From assembly GCF_047948215.1 (NCBI RefSeq), contig NC_134455.1, forward strand, positions 105,542,495-105,606,494: 64,000 nucleotides of DNA, written 5' to 3'. The DNA comes from Lycorma delicatula. Its lineage: Eukaryota > Arthropoda > Insecta > Hemiptera > Fulgoridae. Shown one piece after another: positions 10,765-22,185 of the stretch. A program made the position numbers and the translations under genes. Each line of letters begins with the position of its first letter. The stretch's first letter is position 1. The notes below the pieces were generated by a model, which did not search any database, was not told the DNA's origin, and saw only the letters and a list, made by a program, of their open reading frames with translations.

Positions 10765-11310
10765 AAATGGTTCAGTTTGTGCTTTGGTTAGCGGAATTTC
10801 AATCAGCTATGCGAGTTCAACGGTGTGTACAAACTGAATAGAATATTGATTCTCCTACATCCAAGTCATTCGTCAGTAGGATACGAGTTTAAAAAACTCA
10901 GACTGGAAGAATGGAAGCTTGATTTCACAAACTAGAAATCACTCAAAATTTTCAATCAGTGACGAGACGTTAAATCTTACACGCGATGCATTAACTGCCA
11001 GTCCAGGAAAGTCAATCAGGTGGGTTAGTTACAAACTGCAAATTCCTCATTCTTCTGCTTATGAAATTGTTCATAAGCGGCTTAGTTTGCGAACATACAA
11101 GTTCGCAAATTCTTTCAATCATCATATTAACAAAGTGATCACTCTCTACGATATTAGTTTGCTTCCGTGGTAATATACTGTGTCAGAAACAATCTTACTT
11201 TTCCTAATACGTTGTTATTTAGTGATAAGACAACGTTTCGTTTGTGCGGGAAAGATTGCAGACACTATTGTAGAATTTGGGGTATGAAAACTCCTACACC
11301 GTAATCGAAA
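10765..11310 (+). pseudogene. Truncated Tc1/mariner-superfamily transposase
   Basis: Reading from about 10768 with stops and shifts gives MVQFVLWLAEFQSAMRVQR, the usual N-terminus of a transposase family common in arthropod genomes. The helix-turn-helix part follows in the 84-codon frame at 10919-11173: LTRDALTASPGKSIRWVSY, then KLQIPHSSAYEIVHKRLSL and RTYKF. After a break, LLFSDKTTFRLCGKDC and RIWGMKTPTP match the first catalytic block (SDExTF...C.IWG); the Glu after the Asp reads Lys. The second and third acidic residues of the catalytic triad are missing because the ORF runs into the right inverted repeat. It cannot encode an active enzyme. The superfamily is clear; the exact family is not. 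Confidence 0.78.
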
Positions 11311-11319
11311 ATGAAAGAA

Positions 11320-11486
11320 ACTTTTAGTCGGCTTGCCTGCGCATACGTATTCCGCTGACCTTGAGAGTACACGGAACAAATCTAGAAAAAACTTCCTGTC
11401 GGCTGAGCCAACGTTTAAGAGATTAAAATGACTTGTTTTCTAAATATAGGTCTTTAATTTTGGGTACCTTTAGTCCAGACACTCTC
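11320..11486 (-). repeat. Right long inverted repeat of the transposon
   Basis: Right arm, reverse-complementary to 10571-10725. It includes GCGCATACGTATTCCGCTGA and TGAGCCAACGTTTAAGAGAT as counterparts of the left-arm blocks. Confidence 0.8.
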
Positions 11487-11490
11487 TATT

Positions 11491-13720
11491 TTGAAACCAT
11501 CATTCCATATTTTCACGCGTAACCTTTCAGTTTTTATTATGAATTAATGAAATGAAAAGTAATAAAAAAATTCGCTGTAAAATCTTTTTAATAAAATTAC
11601 AAAATTCACATCCATCAATATTAAAACCTATTTACAAGTTTATTTATTTATTTAAATTCTACTCAGAAAGAAATTTCAGTTTATGAAAGAAGCTGAAATT
11701 AACAAAAGCTTATGGATTAAAAAAAAACATATTGGCAACTTGTATAGAGAATAATTATTAAGTTATTTAATGTCTAACGAAATTAATTTCATACTCTGAC
11801 AACCGATTGTACACTACAGAATAGTGTCTGCATTTAATTCAAAAACATTGTTTTTTCATTCATCAAGTAGCATAAAGCCGAGTCAAGAGATGTTGAAATT
11901 TTAAATAAAAATGGTAAGCGAGATAATTTCTGCAATGAAATGGATAGGAAACAGAGAGATAAAATAGAAAGAAGAACGAGAGTTCGCGTTTTGCAGAATA
12001 ATTAGCACATTAATTCAGTACACGGAAATACAGAAGAACAAGAATAATAATGAATAAGAGTAGAGTATTTTTGTACCAGGGTTTGTTGGAAAGTCATTGT
12101 TAGGGAGAAAAAAAAGAGAGCATAATAAAGGAACATTCAAAAGAACTACACTGAGAGGAAATTGTCTAATAAGGGTTATGGGGGTAATGATGTCAGAGGA
12201 GAATCACTAGCATAGATTATAGGCAAATATGATGAGTGGTGATAGTGTAAATTGTATGAGATATGTTCTAACCCTCTCACTAATTTTAGAAGGTAGGCTG
12301 TTAAAAATATCAAAGCCGTTAACATACAATTTATTGATTTGGATAACAAATTTTACAATGCTGAATATAAAAAACAAAATTTAAAATTTTAAGGAACATT
12401 TAATTGAACTGTGGGAAATTATGATTGCAGCTGTCTGTACAAAATTTAGGCAAAAGTAATAAAAATAGAAGATGAAGAAAAGCTACTTCTGATGAAAATG
12501 AGTGAAACTCGAATCAGTTAACCCCATTACTTTACGATTTGTATGGAGAAAAAGCTGACAACAAAGTTTTTATACTTTCTTGTTATTAGTTATTTTTTAC
12601 GGAGTGGAAAAATAATGAAACTAGAGATAAAGTTTAAAAAATTCAAAAAATCTACATCTTTTTTTGCTCCCCTACTCAAAAATAACTCCAAAAAAATTGT
12701 TTGATTTCTCTACGTTTAATATGATAAATTGAAGAAATTTTAAAAAGTTCCACTAGTAAAAACGTTACCTAAGTTACCTAATACTTTTTGGAGTATGAGT
12801 AAATTATGATAAAATTTGATTGTAATATTATTAAACCTTTATATAAACTAAGACGTAAAAAAGCAAATCAAAAAAATAGATATTTTAAACTTGGATCGGG
12901 TCACCACCCCCAATATTGCCCCCAAAGATTCTTTTTGAGGGTAATTTCACCCGCAAACTTTGCTTAGGCAGACATAAAAAAGATAGGTTAAAAAATATGC
13001 AATAAATAAAAAGATGTTTGTTCGATTTTTCGGGAAGGGGACAATTTTTTTTTAATGGTAATAAAAGCATACCCATATGTGCTGAGCTTAATATAAAGTG
13101 GGGTTGTTTGCAAAATTTTGAAGAAATTGATCTCAAGGAAACTATCTCCTTTCCTGGACATATTGACCCAAAAATTTTACCAAAAAACTGTCCCATTTAC
13201 ATGATCTTTGTACAAATTTCATAAAAATCTGTTTATCCGGCCAAAATGTATTAAGCTTCAAATATTCAAACTCACATACGTACGAACATTAATGATGTTT
13301 TTGTTTGTTTCTTGGGGTTCGTGGGTAATAAGACGTCGAGGAATGCAAAAAAACTATATCTCACGTTTTGACTGATTACCGTAATTCCTTCTCGACAGTA
13401 CATTTTATCTGTGGTCACTATTATTTATAACCCAACAGTATAAATAACATCAATAGTAACGTTTTGAAATGCCTCTAACTTAACAATGAAAGTAACTTGA
13501 AGGAAATTACAAATCATTTGGATTTTATAAATTTGATTACATACTTTTCATACGGGATGTCCCGAAGTCCGAATAGATATTATAGAACGACGTCTAATCT
13601 TGTGTTATCAGAAACTAAGCAATGGTCTTGTAACATCTGGGCAATACCTTTTTGAAAATAGATTTCTTTATTATTTGATTCCAGAGAATGAAGAACACCA
13701 GTAATATGGTTGATCTTACC

Positions 13721-13724
<4 letters not shown>
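11491..13724. other. Mostly AT-rich; possible unclassified repeat at 12885-13430
   Basis: No supported gene. From 12885 to about 13430 the composition becomes more mixed (GGGTCACCACCCCCAATATTG, read as a start block, down to AAGACGTCGAGGAATGC). Short ORFs run on both strands (12885-13196 minus, 13018-13224 plus), none with a recognisable domain. It looks like an interspersed repeat, but I see no second copy in this window to prove it. Confidence 0.4.

Positions 13725-13757
<33 letters not shown>
13725..13757. repeat. (AT)n microsatellite
   Basis: About 16 AT dinucleotides, followed by an imperfect ACATATATGTGT extension. Short ORFs read across it are artefacts of the repeat. Confidence 0.95.
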
Positions 13758-13763
<6 letters not shown>

Positions 13764-16700
13764 TGTGTATAAAACAACATGTGAGTGATTCATAATCAAT
13801 GCCAAGCAAAAATTACCACAGATAAATTGATATACACGTTCTTCTTATAGTGTCCATTAGAAAAGGATTTTTTGAAATTCCAGTTTTAAAGGGTTAAAAT
13901 TAAGTAATATTGAAATTTATTCTTTTTTGAATTTCTCGATAACAAATGAAGATATTAATTTGATTTTTGTGTATGTAAACTTCATTTGAATATCTCAAAA
14001 TCCAGTTTTTAGATTTTTTGAAGTTAAACCTTGAAATGGGTGAAGAAAGGTAAAAGGTTTTGAAGAATGATTTCAATTTTTCCCTATTTTCGATTATAAT
14101 AAATGAAATATTCAGGTTAGCAAATACTCTTTAGATAAATATCTAAAAACCATTTTTCAGTTTTCTGAATTTCAATTGCTGAAGGGGTACGAAAGTTTAC
14201 GGCGCGGTGGCTCAACCAACACAGCCACTACTGCTGTTATTGTATGTGCACGTGATTGGTTGCACCTGCCTCCGGTTGCTTGACTAAACAGCCCAGGAAA
14301 ATAAAATTGAAAAAAAGATGAGAACGGTCACCTCCTAGTGGTGTTTGTCGGATAACGCAAGAACCGGAAAAAATATTTGTTTAACCTTACGAAGATTGGA
14401 CAACCAGCTATAACTAATATTTTTAAGAAGGAGGCCGATTATTATTCTCAAACCCGCATTCTTCAGCTCACTAAACGTTTCGTCTCCTGTACTGACCTAA
14501 CTGTTGCTCTGAATAAATTACAATACACTGATATTTTTTATAGATTTAACTGGTTTTAATTTTTGTTTATAATTATTATTCTCTCAAGCAAGAGTTTAAT
14601 GAATGAAATTTAATGAATATTAACAAACAATAAAAAAAAGTTTAACAAGTTCAGGGAGTCTAGAGTTCAGTTCAGAACCCCTGTCCAGCTAAATATCTCC
14701 GGACCACAACTCGAAACTGAAGTATCCACATAGCGCGGGTGAAGCCCAGACGGGATGAAAGTATATATATTTTTACGGGATTTTGATTCCCGTTAAGAGC
14801 CCTTCTCTTTATTTCGTTATAATAATTTATCTCTTTCATTGAATAATTAGTCTTATTTCCTAGTTACTAATATTAGCATAAAAATCTAAGGCTAATAATA
14901 ATTTAATGTAATAATATGATAATTTAGTTATTTAATTCAATTGGTAAATGAATAAATTTCCTGTTTTATTAATTTATTTTTATACTTTTAAATTAGATAA
15001 CATGAATGCATACTTATACTTGACCAGAGTGATAATAGCTATAAAATTTTAGATTAAATATTTTGAATTAACAGTTTTTATAAATATTTTATTCATTTAT
15101 TTTATTTTTATTTTTTTTAAGAAGAAAGGAAAGAGAATCAACCGACACAATGAAGGGGTTACATAACTAAAAAAGTAGAGAATATTATGTGTATCTTATG
15201 CATATAGGCTATCAGAACGACGACTTCCCCCGGACACGACTTCAATCGATAACTGTTATTTTTTTTTATTGTTATCTTTATTAATTGTTCTTTTTTTATT
15301 GTTAAAAGTTCATTTCACAAAAAATAATCTCATCCCTAATATTACAACATCCCTGGGAGCAGAATATCCGCTCAACCCCGAGAACCTAGCAATCTTATTC
15401 CTTACTCTTTTATTAATCTCACCATTGTTTTTTTTTGTTTTTTTTTTTAATTTTATACTTAAGAGTTTTATAACCTTTATTTTTTTCAATATTAAGATAT
15501 AATATCATTTTTTCAATTCAAAATTTAACTTTATAATTTATTTTATTGGTTCAATAAACTTATATTTAATATTTCATATCATCAGCCTAACAATTTCTTT
15601 TTTAATTTAAAAATTTTACCTAGAATCCCATCATGTTTATCGATGTGTGGTAAATAAAATTTAATTAATAATAATATTTTATAAAAAAAATTAAAAAATT
15701 CATACGTTAATAAAAATTTACTAATTATATAAATTTGTATAGTCAGACGCAAAACTTTGCACCTTTCATAAATCCATCCTTTCATCAAAAAATAATTAAT
15801 TTAAAAAAAAAATAAAAAGAAACAAAAATGACGCAAAAACACATGTAAACGTTTAAAAATCATATAAGGAGGGTTAAAGGGAATGGTTGGAAATACACTG
15901 GTCATTCACCAATATGCCTACCCATTCAATTACCCAAGTTCGTTTTCGTTTTTAAGCCGGAGTCTAGCATTTTTTCCACCCTGATCATCACAAAATGTAT
16001 ATACAAAGACTTGGAATATGATAAACTGACAATTATCAATTGTAGATAATGGGATTGATAAAAATTAATTCTAATTTCGACAAAGGAAACGTTTCTAAAT
16101 CATAGACATTAGAGAAATATGTTTCACAAAAATTCACGTTGTAATGTAAGGTTATTAAAATCAAAATTACTACTAGTTCCAATGAACAGTGCAACGTAAT
16201 ACTGTTAAGTTACGAAATTACTAACGTTAATGCCCGTTCAACTATTACGTGATTAATAAAAATATGCAGTCACAATGAAAATTTAAGTAGAAAACACTGT
16301 ACACTTAGGTAGAAAGTATTCAATTTAATCATATTAAAAAAAATATCAAAGCTTTTTATTTTTATTTCATCCACATTTGATTTAATTTTTAACAGAAATA
16401 AAGAGGGACGTAACTAATTTCAATACCCTCCAGTAGGGTAATCTGATAAAACAGTCTGTTAATTTATTAAATACATCCACCCATTATTGGATTAGTGAGA
16501 TGGTTATGATGTTCTATCAGATACCTCTAGACTATTTTACAGTGACTTAATTTTTAAACAATAAATAAAGGAAGAATAACACAAAATATATTTAAACAGG
16601 CCAGTCGAAAATCGTTTATAATCTATGTACTTCTTTAATCCTAGGAAATAATGTACTGATATCATGAACGGTTTTGGCAGGGATTGTAACCACTGGATGA

Positions 16701-18319
16701 TATATATTTTTATTTGCAGTTCCTTCAAAACTAAACCTAACCATTCTTCTCGTTTATTTATCTTCGATTTTTTCCGTAGTTTAGGTTTTATGGGTGTATA
16801 TCAGGCTTTTCCTAAATGAAAATGTAAGTGTGGATTTGATAGTTGGTAGAGACTACCAACAGACTTCCTCGGGGAAAGTATCATTAAGTCTAATTGTAAC
16901 TGGTGACTATCTTTCACTTTTATTTTAATTTTAATGGATTAAACACAAAAAATTATTCTATTTCTAACGGATGAACATTCATCAAATTGAATTTTGATCA
17001 AAAATCGCAAAAAGGAATGTTACTCAGTGTCGATTAGTAGAAAAAAGTATAAAATAGTCTAGCGATTCTACTTCACTTTATACTCCTATTAACTTCAAAA
17101 AATTATGTTAATGGAGATCTTAAATACTGATGTTTGTTAGGTAGATATATTTTTTTATTATTTATGATATATTGTTTATGGATTTAAACATCGAAATAAC
17201 TGTTAATTTCCCCAAAGGGTAGGTTATTTTCTAAAAAAAAAGCACAAGGAATTTTAAATAAAGTTAAAATTGTTATATATTGTTTCTTCTTAACATGATA
17301 TTATGACGTGACATTCAAATGTGTAATTCTTTAAAACCTTATGATTCAAATGTTCTGATGACAAAAATTTCTGATGATAAAAATATATTTATCTACAACA
17401 AATGCGCCAGTCAGCGAAAAATGAATCTATCAGTAAACGATATAATTTTAAATTTGAATTCTCTCCTAATGATTTTACATTTAAGTCATCTTCAAATTCA
17501 GCTTAATCGTGGGATATCATCCTACGATAAATGATTATGTTAAGCTTTATAAAGGCTTAGCCGTAAAAATCTCTATCTATGAGTCTTAAAATATTGGTAG
17601 ACTGGATGATCTTAAAAGCTGTTTATTTCAGTTATTTCCAAATACTTAAAATTAATGCGAAATTTTTGCATGCAGTTAACAGAAAGGGTAATTTAAAAAA
17701 TAAACACCTGTGTGCTACAAAAGGGGGTAGAATAGTAGTACAAAAGGGAGTAGTTATCACTGGGATCTCCTATAGCAATTATACCAGTTCTATTTTTAAG
17801 TCAAAGATATCGTAACTCTACCAAGTATTGTGATAAAAGATATCTATCTGACTTTTTGTTTCAAGCAACTGAGATATTTTTAAAGTGATCAAATTCAATC
17901 ATTATTTCAATACCAGGGCAAGTCATCAGTTAACATCTCTTATTGAAAAAGATTTTTAAAATTGCAGCAATTTCATTGCTGGGGTGTAAAATTGGAACTG
18001 GACTGAAATTTGTAATAAAGCTTTGCATTATTCCCTTGCAAGAATAATGACAGCGATTATTAATCTTAATGGGCGTTCCTCTGAAATTAATGAAAATTCG
18101 TTCAGACTTAGTTTGATCGTATTAACAGGGATAAGAAAACAATTAAAACACAAAAAAAAAGAATATTTATTATGGATTATGAAATCGAAATTATGAGTAA
18201 AAGCATAGAATATATTACTGAGAAATTTCTTTGCATAAGGATCGTAATTATGAGGATAATAAAGAAAGTAGAGATTATTTTATAACAAGTTTATTGTATT
18301 TATTTTAACATTAATATTT
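13758..18319. other. AT-rich sequence with small GC-richer patches
   Basis: No supported gene. GC-richer patches at about 14195-14350, 14655-14760 and 15180-15250 may be remnants of unclassified repeats. A hydrophobic 77-codon ORF at 15269-15502 was examined as mitochondrial and not supported. GTTGGTAGAGACTACCAAC (about 16842-16860) is a short palindrome with 8-nt arms. Short ORFs at 17319-17815 have no recognisable features. Confidence 0.45.
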
Positions 18320-18720
18320 GCATCAAAATCGAAATGTTTTTTGCTATTTTTCCACGTAATCACCTCTTAAGTTCAAGTATTTGTTAAATCTTGGCACTAG
18401 TTATTGTATGCCTTCGTCAGAGAAGTTTGCCACCAGTCCATTAAGCCATTCACGAACAAGTACCTTGATGTCATCGTCACTTTCATAGCCGTTCCGCCTA
18501 GAAATTCCTTCAATTTTATAATTAGATGGAACTCGCTTGGAGCAAGATCTGCACTGTACGGCAGATGATCAAAATCATCCAATCCAAAATGTTGAGAAGT
18601 TCACAAGTTATTTTTTTGTGGTATGTTGAGATGCATTTTGATGAAAAAAGCACACTCTGATTGTCAAAAGACCACACAGCTGATTTTGAATTGCGCGATG
18701 TAGTTTCATAAAAATCTCCG
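18320..18720 (-). pseudogene. mariner transposase C-terminal fragment
   Basis: On the minus strand, shifting frames give the second half of a mariner (DD34D) transposase. LHRAIQNQLCGLLTIRVCFF and HQNASQHT correspond to the block around the second catalytic Asp (family LLHDNARPHT), the Asp reading Gln. PYSADLAPSEFHLIIKLKEF and LGG correspond to the third catalytic region and keep its D. After a frameshift, YESDDDIKVLVREWLNG, GIQ-stop-LVPRFNKYLN and finally GDYVEK appear, the last being the characteristic C-terminus. No N-terminal half, terminal repeat or TA flank is recognisable nearby. The copy is old and inactive. Confidence 0.82.
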
Positions 18721-19019
18721 ATTAAGATTATGATATTAAGATTATTTATCTCTCAACGAAGTATAAACTCACTGGCGATTCCATAATCTGTAGACATCAC
18801 TTTGTGTTTTGAAATTGTTGTTTTTTGTTTGAAAAATTTCTGTTCATAACGTCACTGAAGTGGTAAGTGAAGTAACGTTTACTCACTTGTTTGAACATGT
18901 AGTGCAAAACCCAGTTCTGATGACGATATTACGACATCTAATCTGCGGCTATTACATCTAGTCTAGGTATTGCACGTGCTGTCCAGTGTTCGATGCAGGT
19001 TTGGTGGTCGTGACCACAC

Positions 19020-20636
19020 TTTACCATCTGTGGAGACTTACCAGGGGTTCCTAGATACTCTATTTCCAAATGCTCCAGAATGGAAGCAGAGGTCGGCGTT
19101 ACGACGGAGGCTACGCCCTTCCCTGTCGTGCGGGCTGTGATTACCGTAGATATTGACCGAGTGGTTTCTCGAATGGCACTGAAAATGGCACTGAGACTAT
19201 ACCAACTTGACCCGGATATACTCTACCATCTGCTGCCTATCAAAAGAGAGCCGCTTGCCAGGCTGTTCACGGCTTGCCTTAGCTGAAGCTGCTTCGCGAC
19301 TTGTTGGAAAGTGGCTTTAGTGAGGGTGCTTTTAAAACCAGAAAAGAATCCCAACGAGGTCCGCAGTTATCGGCCCATCAGATAATCGGTAATCGGCAAG
19401 TTGCCGGTAATCGGCAGTTGCTTGAAACGCTGGTTGTGGAACGGCTCTGGAAAAGCATTGAGGTGAACTATAAATGGAGGGCAGTATGGCTTTACGAAAG
19501 TGGTTGGCACCGAGGATTGCATCTTAATTGCTGTTGCCGAGGTGGAAAGCGTCGACTGTAAATACGTGTTGGCAGTTTTTATGAACATAGAGGCATTTCC
19601 CTTGTGCTGCAGTTCTGTCCCCTATGAGTTGGACGCCGCAATTTTCCCGTAGCCCTGCAGGCCGTAGTACGTGACTATTTGGCTAATAGTACGACTCTGT
19701 TTAAAGATGCGCACCTAGCTGTGGAAAAATCTGTCACAAGGGGAAACCCGCAGGGTTCCGTTCTCGGTCCCCTGCTGTAGAACCTGGAATTTGACGGTTT
19801 TCTGGGATTGACATTCCCAGAAGGGGTCATGGCCCAGGTATTCGCCGATGATTGTCTCCTTTTAGTTGGTGGTGGTAAATCACGACCGCAGCTGGAAGAT
19901 CGAGCGCAAGCGGCCTTGCAACCGCGAAGGGCAGGATGGACATTCAAATTTTAAAGATTTCTGTGCCCAAGACGAATTTGGTGCTTCTCAAGAGCGCAGA
20001 CAAATTATCGAAAAGGCGAAACTCCCACATTAAGTATAAAGGCTGTGGAAGTACCTAGGTGTTTTATTTGATGAGAAGTTGCCGTTTAGCAATGACATTA
20101 AGTAAGTAGCGACGGACGCTTTCTCAGTGATGCACAAACATAGGAGGATTGCTCGGAAGGACTATGGGTTGTCTGGTCGTCAAATGTACCTAGTGTACCA
20201 AGGTGTCTTTGAAAGCATGACCGCTTACACGGCGCCCGTTTGGGCGCACAGGTTGAAAATGAATAGAGCACTTGTTCAAAATTTAAGCAGTGCCCAGCGT
20301 AGAGCCTTAATTGTATGCGCTGATGTTTTTAAAACAACCTCCGACGAGGCTACTACCGTATTGGGAAAGGCTCTCTCAATGGATTTGATAGTGAAAGATC
20401 GGGCAGCGAATTGGAGATTACGAAGAGGCCGGGAGGCCGAGGTATTTGAGATACGGTTCAGGTTGCCAGTACTGGAACGGAATGGTGATCACAATTCACC
20501 GGATCTAAATTTCGTTCAGTTGCGGATCTCTCGCCTGCGGAAGAGGGTGCAGAGCCTCGCGATTGAAGCATGGCAGCTGGAATGGGACAGATTGACTAAG
20601 GGCAGATCCCTGTACAACATTATACAGTATCTGTAG
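19020..20636 (+). pseudogene. R1-clade reverse transcriptase, broken
   Basis: Frame-shifted but ordered RT motifs can be read. The linker end is ETYQGFLDTLFPNAPEWKQR. RT begins with LKPEKNPNEVRSYRPI, then GGQYGFTKVVGTEDCI and YVLAVFMNIEAFPL (motif A region, with its Asp changed to Asn). Next come GNPQGSVLGPLL (motif B) and QVFADDCLLLVGGGKSRPQL (motif C, catalytic FADD kept). The last 169-codon frame (20127-20636) is open and matches the region after RT (TAYTAPVWAHRL, AQRRALIVCADVFKTTSDEA), paralleling LYAAPVWAHLL in the 44-kb copy. Many stops between segments. The C-terminal zinc finger is not recognisable. Confidence 0.8.
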
Positions 20637-20797
20637 GGATAGTATGCCTCGAGTTTGTTTTTAAGGGCAACGGGGCTCAGGTGCTCACCAGCAATGTTAA
20701 TCTGAACCAACATATGTTTCGGTTCCGCCTGGAGCTTAGGTGTGCGTCTGCGGGGATGTCCAGTCAAATGAATAATGATGTTTGACTGGCTTGTTCT

Positions 20798-20811
20798 GGG
20801 GGGGGGGGGGG
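20798..20811 (+). repeat. 14-nt poly-G run
   Basis: Fourteen consecutive G in the decayed 3' part of the R1-clade copy. This is unusual in such AT-rich DNA; it may vary between individuals or be an assembly error point. Confidence 0.9.
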
Positions 20812-21671
20812 TGGCAGAAACCGGGCCACGCCGGAACTTAGAGGTCAAGGGAACTATTGGCCACTCACAAGCGGCGAGTCAATTTGACGAGAGTCGCATT
20901 GTCGGACGATGAGGGAATTCCTTGATGCGGTTGCTATGTTCAACCGACATCAGCAGTTTACTTCAGGGAAAGACTCCTACCGCACGGTTGTAGGAAGCTA
21001 ACTTAGAGATATGGCTGGCCTCCAGCCAATTAAGGCTCAAACGCTTTAATATTGTAGAGAGCTTCTTCAGGCATTCAACGACCTAGTCGAGGCAGCGAAT
21101 TGCTATCTAAATGAAGTAAATTTTAATTTATGGATGTCATAAATATTTTTAGCAGTTGACGGGTGTGCCTACCCATTTTAGTATATATATGACAAGGGAG
21201 CGGTTGGGACACGTGACACGTAAGCCGGTGGTGTGTGGCACCACGCTTAGTCCGCTCACGCTGTTAAGTAAGCTCTAGGAGCTATTTTGGTCACTAAACT
21301 GTTCGAGGCTCAGTAGCCGTTTATGGCACAGACATTCGGTCTTAAGCTTTAGTGCGACCGAATCAGGAGGTGGCGTTCGAAATGCCAAGCAAACCAATGA
21401 CGTCTAATCTGTCACTAAGTATCCAGCATCTCATTGTTATCTCTTTGGAATCGCTCAAAGAATGACAAAAAAACGTACATGCTTTTTTTGTTTGTCAACA
21501 TTCTTGGGATCTTTTTCTTTTTTTCTTTCTCTCATTACTATAACCCCTCTTCTGAGCCGGACCCCCAGTTAAGTATAACGCAGTCCAAGGGTGTTTTCTT
21601 TAATTCTAACTGGCCTTCCCGCTCACCAGCTGAACATTCTACAAGGCAGGTCGGCCCGCCGGTTGGATTTT

Positions 21672-21680
21672 TTACTTTAT
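21672..21680. repeat. SINE target-site duplication, left copy
   Basis: TTACTTTAT on the plus strand, identical to 21990-21998 and directly flanking the SINE. Confidence 0.85.
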
Positions 21681-21989
21681 CTTCCTCTTCTTTTCTTTCT
21701 TTTTCCTGTTTAGCCTCCGGTAACTACCGTTTAGATAATTCTTCAGAGGATGAATAAGGATGATATGTACGAGTGTAAATGAAGCGTAATCTTGTACATT
21801 CTCAGTTCGACCATTCCTGAGATGTGTGGTTAATTGAAACCCAACCACCAAAGAACAACGGTATCCACGATCTAGTATTCATATCCATGTAAAAATATCT
21901 GGCTTTACTAGGACTTGAACGCTGTAACTCTCGACGTCCAAATCAGCTGATTTGGGAAGACGCGTTAACCACTAGACCAACCCGGTGGG
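21681..21989 (-). repeat. tRNA-derived SINE inserted in an R1 3' UTR
   Basis: On the minus strand the head reads GGGTTGGTCTAGTGGTTAAC (box-A-like), with AATCAGCTGATTTGG and a box-B-like GTTCAAGTCCTAGTAAAGCC. A unique body follows (GAATACTAGATCGTGGATAC, CATCTCAGGAATGGTCGAAC), ending in TACCGGAGGCTAAACAGG and an A/G-rich tail. It is 309 bp between perfect 9-bp direct repeats (ATAAAGTAA on the minus strand). The sequence outside the repeats on both sides is R1-type 3' UTR, so it is a clean insertion by a LINE-type mechanism. The head is better preserved than in the copy at 438-690. A coding frame at 21434-21757 crosses this boundary and is spurious. Confidence 0.85.
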
Positions 21990-21998
21990 TTACTTTAT
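21990..21998. repeat. SINE target-site duplication, right copy
   Basis: TTACTTTAT on the plus strand, identical to 21672-21680. Confidence 0.85.
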
Positions 21999-22185
21999 GT
22001 TCCTCTAACCCCCAGAAAGGAAACTCCAGATCCAGCAATGCCGAAACCTTCATCCCCACAGCAGAAAGCGTCACACTTCGTACATGGAGTCCCCAACTGA
22101 TCATCGGAACCAGCACACCAGGGAATACGGACACTCACAGCTGGGGCTGTCCAAGACCTCCCTCTAGAAACTACTCCATTCCTCA

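Larger units (their letters stand above)
10566..11490 (+). mobile_element. Tc1/mariner-like transposon with long inverted repeats
   Basis: The two ends are imperfect inverted repeats of about 150 bp. Left-end blocks CCTATATTTAGAAAACCAGT, AATCTCTTAAACGTAGGCTCA and ACTCTCAAGATCATCCGAATACG (read as separate blocks) recur in the same order in the reverse complement of 11320-11486 as CCTATATTTAGAAAACAAGT, AATCTCTTAAACGTTGGCTCA and ACTCTCAAGGTCAGCGGAATACG. Outermost bases are roughly CTCCGGACTAAA and its partner TGTCTGGACTAAA, flanked by TA on each side, as expected for Tc1/mariner insertion. The interior is a decayed transposase too short for a full protein, so this is a deleted, non-autonomous copy. 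Exact termini are uncertain by a few bases. Confidence 0.82.
18960..21470 (+). mobile_element. R1-clade LINE, decayed, plus strand
   Basis: A GC-richer block of about 2.5 kb holds a broken RT and C-terminal region, then about 800 bp of probable 3' UTR (20640-21470). Peptide order matches the near-complete R1-clade copy at 44.4-47.5 kb, so the two are related. No endonuclease or gag is seen, so it is 5'-truncated. The 3' limit is set only by where the convergent R1 tail at about 21500 begins, and is approximate. Confidence 0.78.

Noticed and set aside
10919..11173. Small host helix-turn-helix protein gene
   Set aside because: The frame continues, after stops, into a transposase catalytic block and lies between long inverted repeats, so it is a transposon remnant.
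13580..13809. Two overlapping minus-strand ORFs rich in Tyr/Ile
   Set aside because: They are generated by the (AT)n repeat, which is open in several frames.
15269..15502. Hydrophobic 77-codon ORF that might be mitochondrial
   Set aside because: Neither the standard nor the invertebrate mitochondrial code gives a recognisable mitochondrial protein; it is probably T-rich low-complexity sequence.
16842..16860. Small palindrome GTTGGTAGAGACTACCAAC as a regulatory site
   Set aside because: Eight-nt arms are expected by chance in 64 kb and there is no adjacent gene.
20516..20848. 110-codon minus-strand ORF
   Set aside because: It is antisense to the R1-clade C-terminal frame and crosses the poly-G run.
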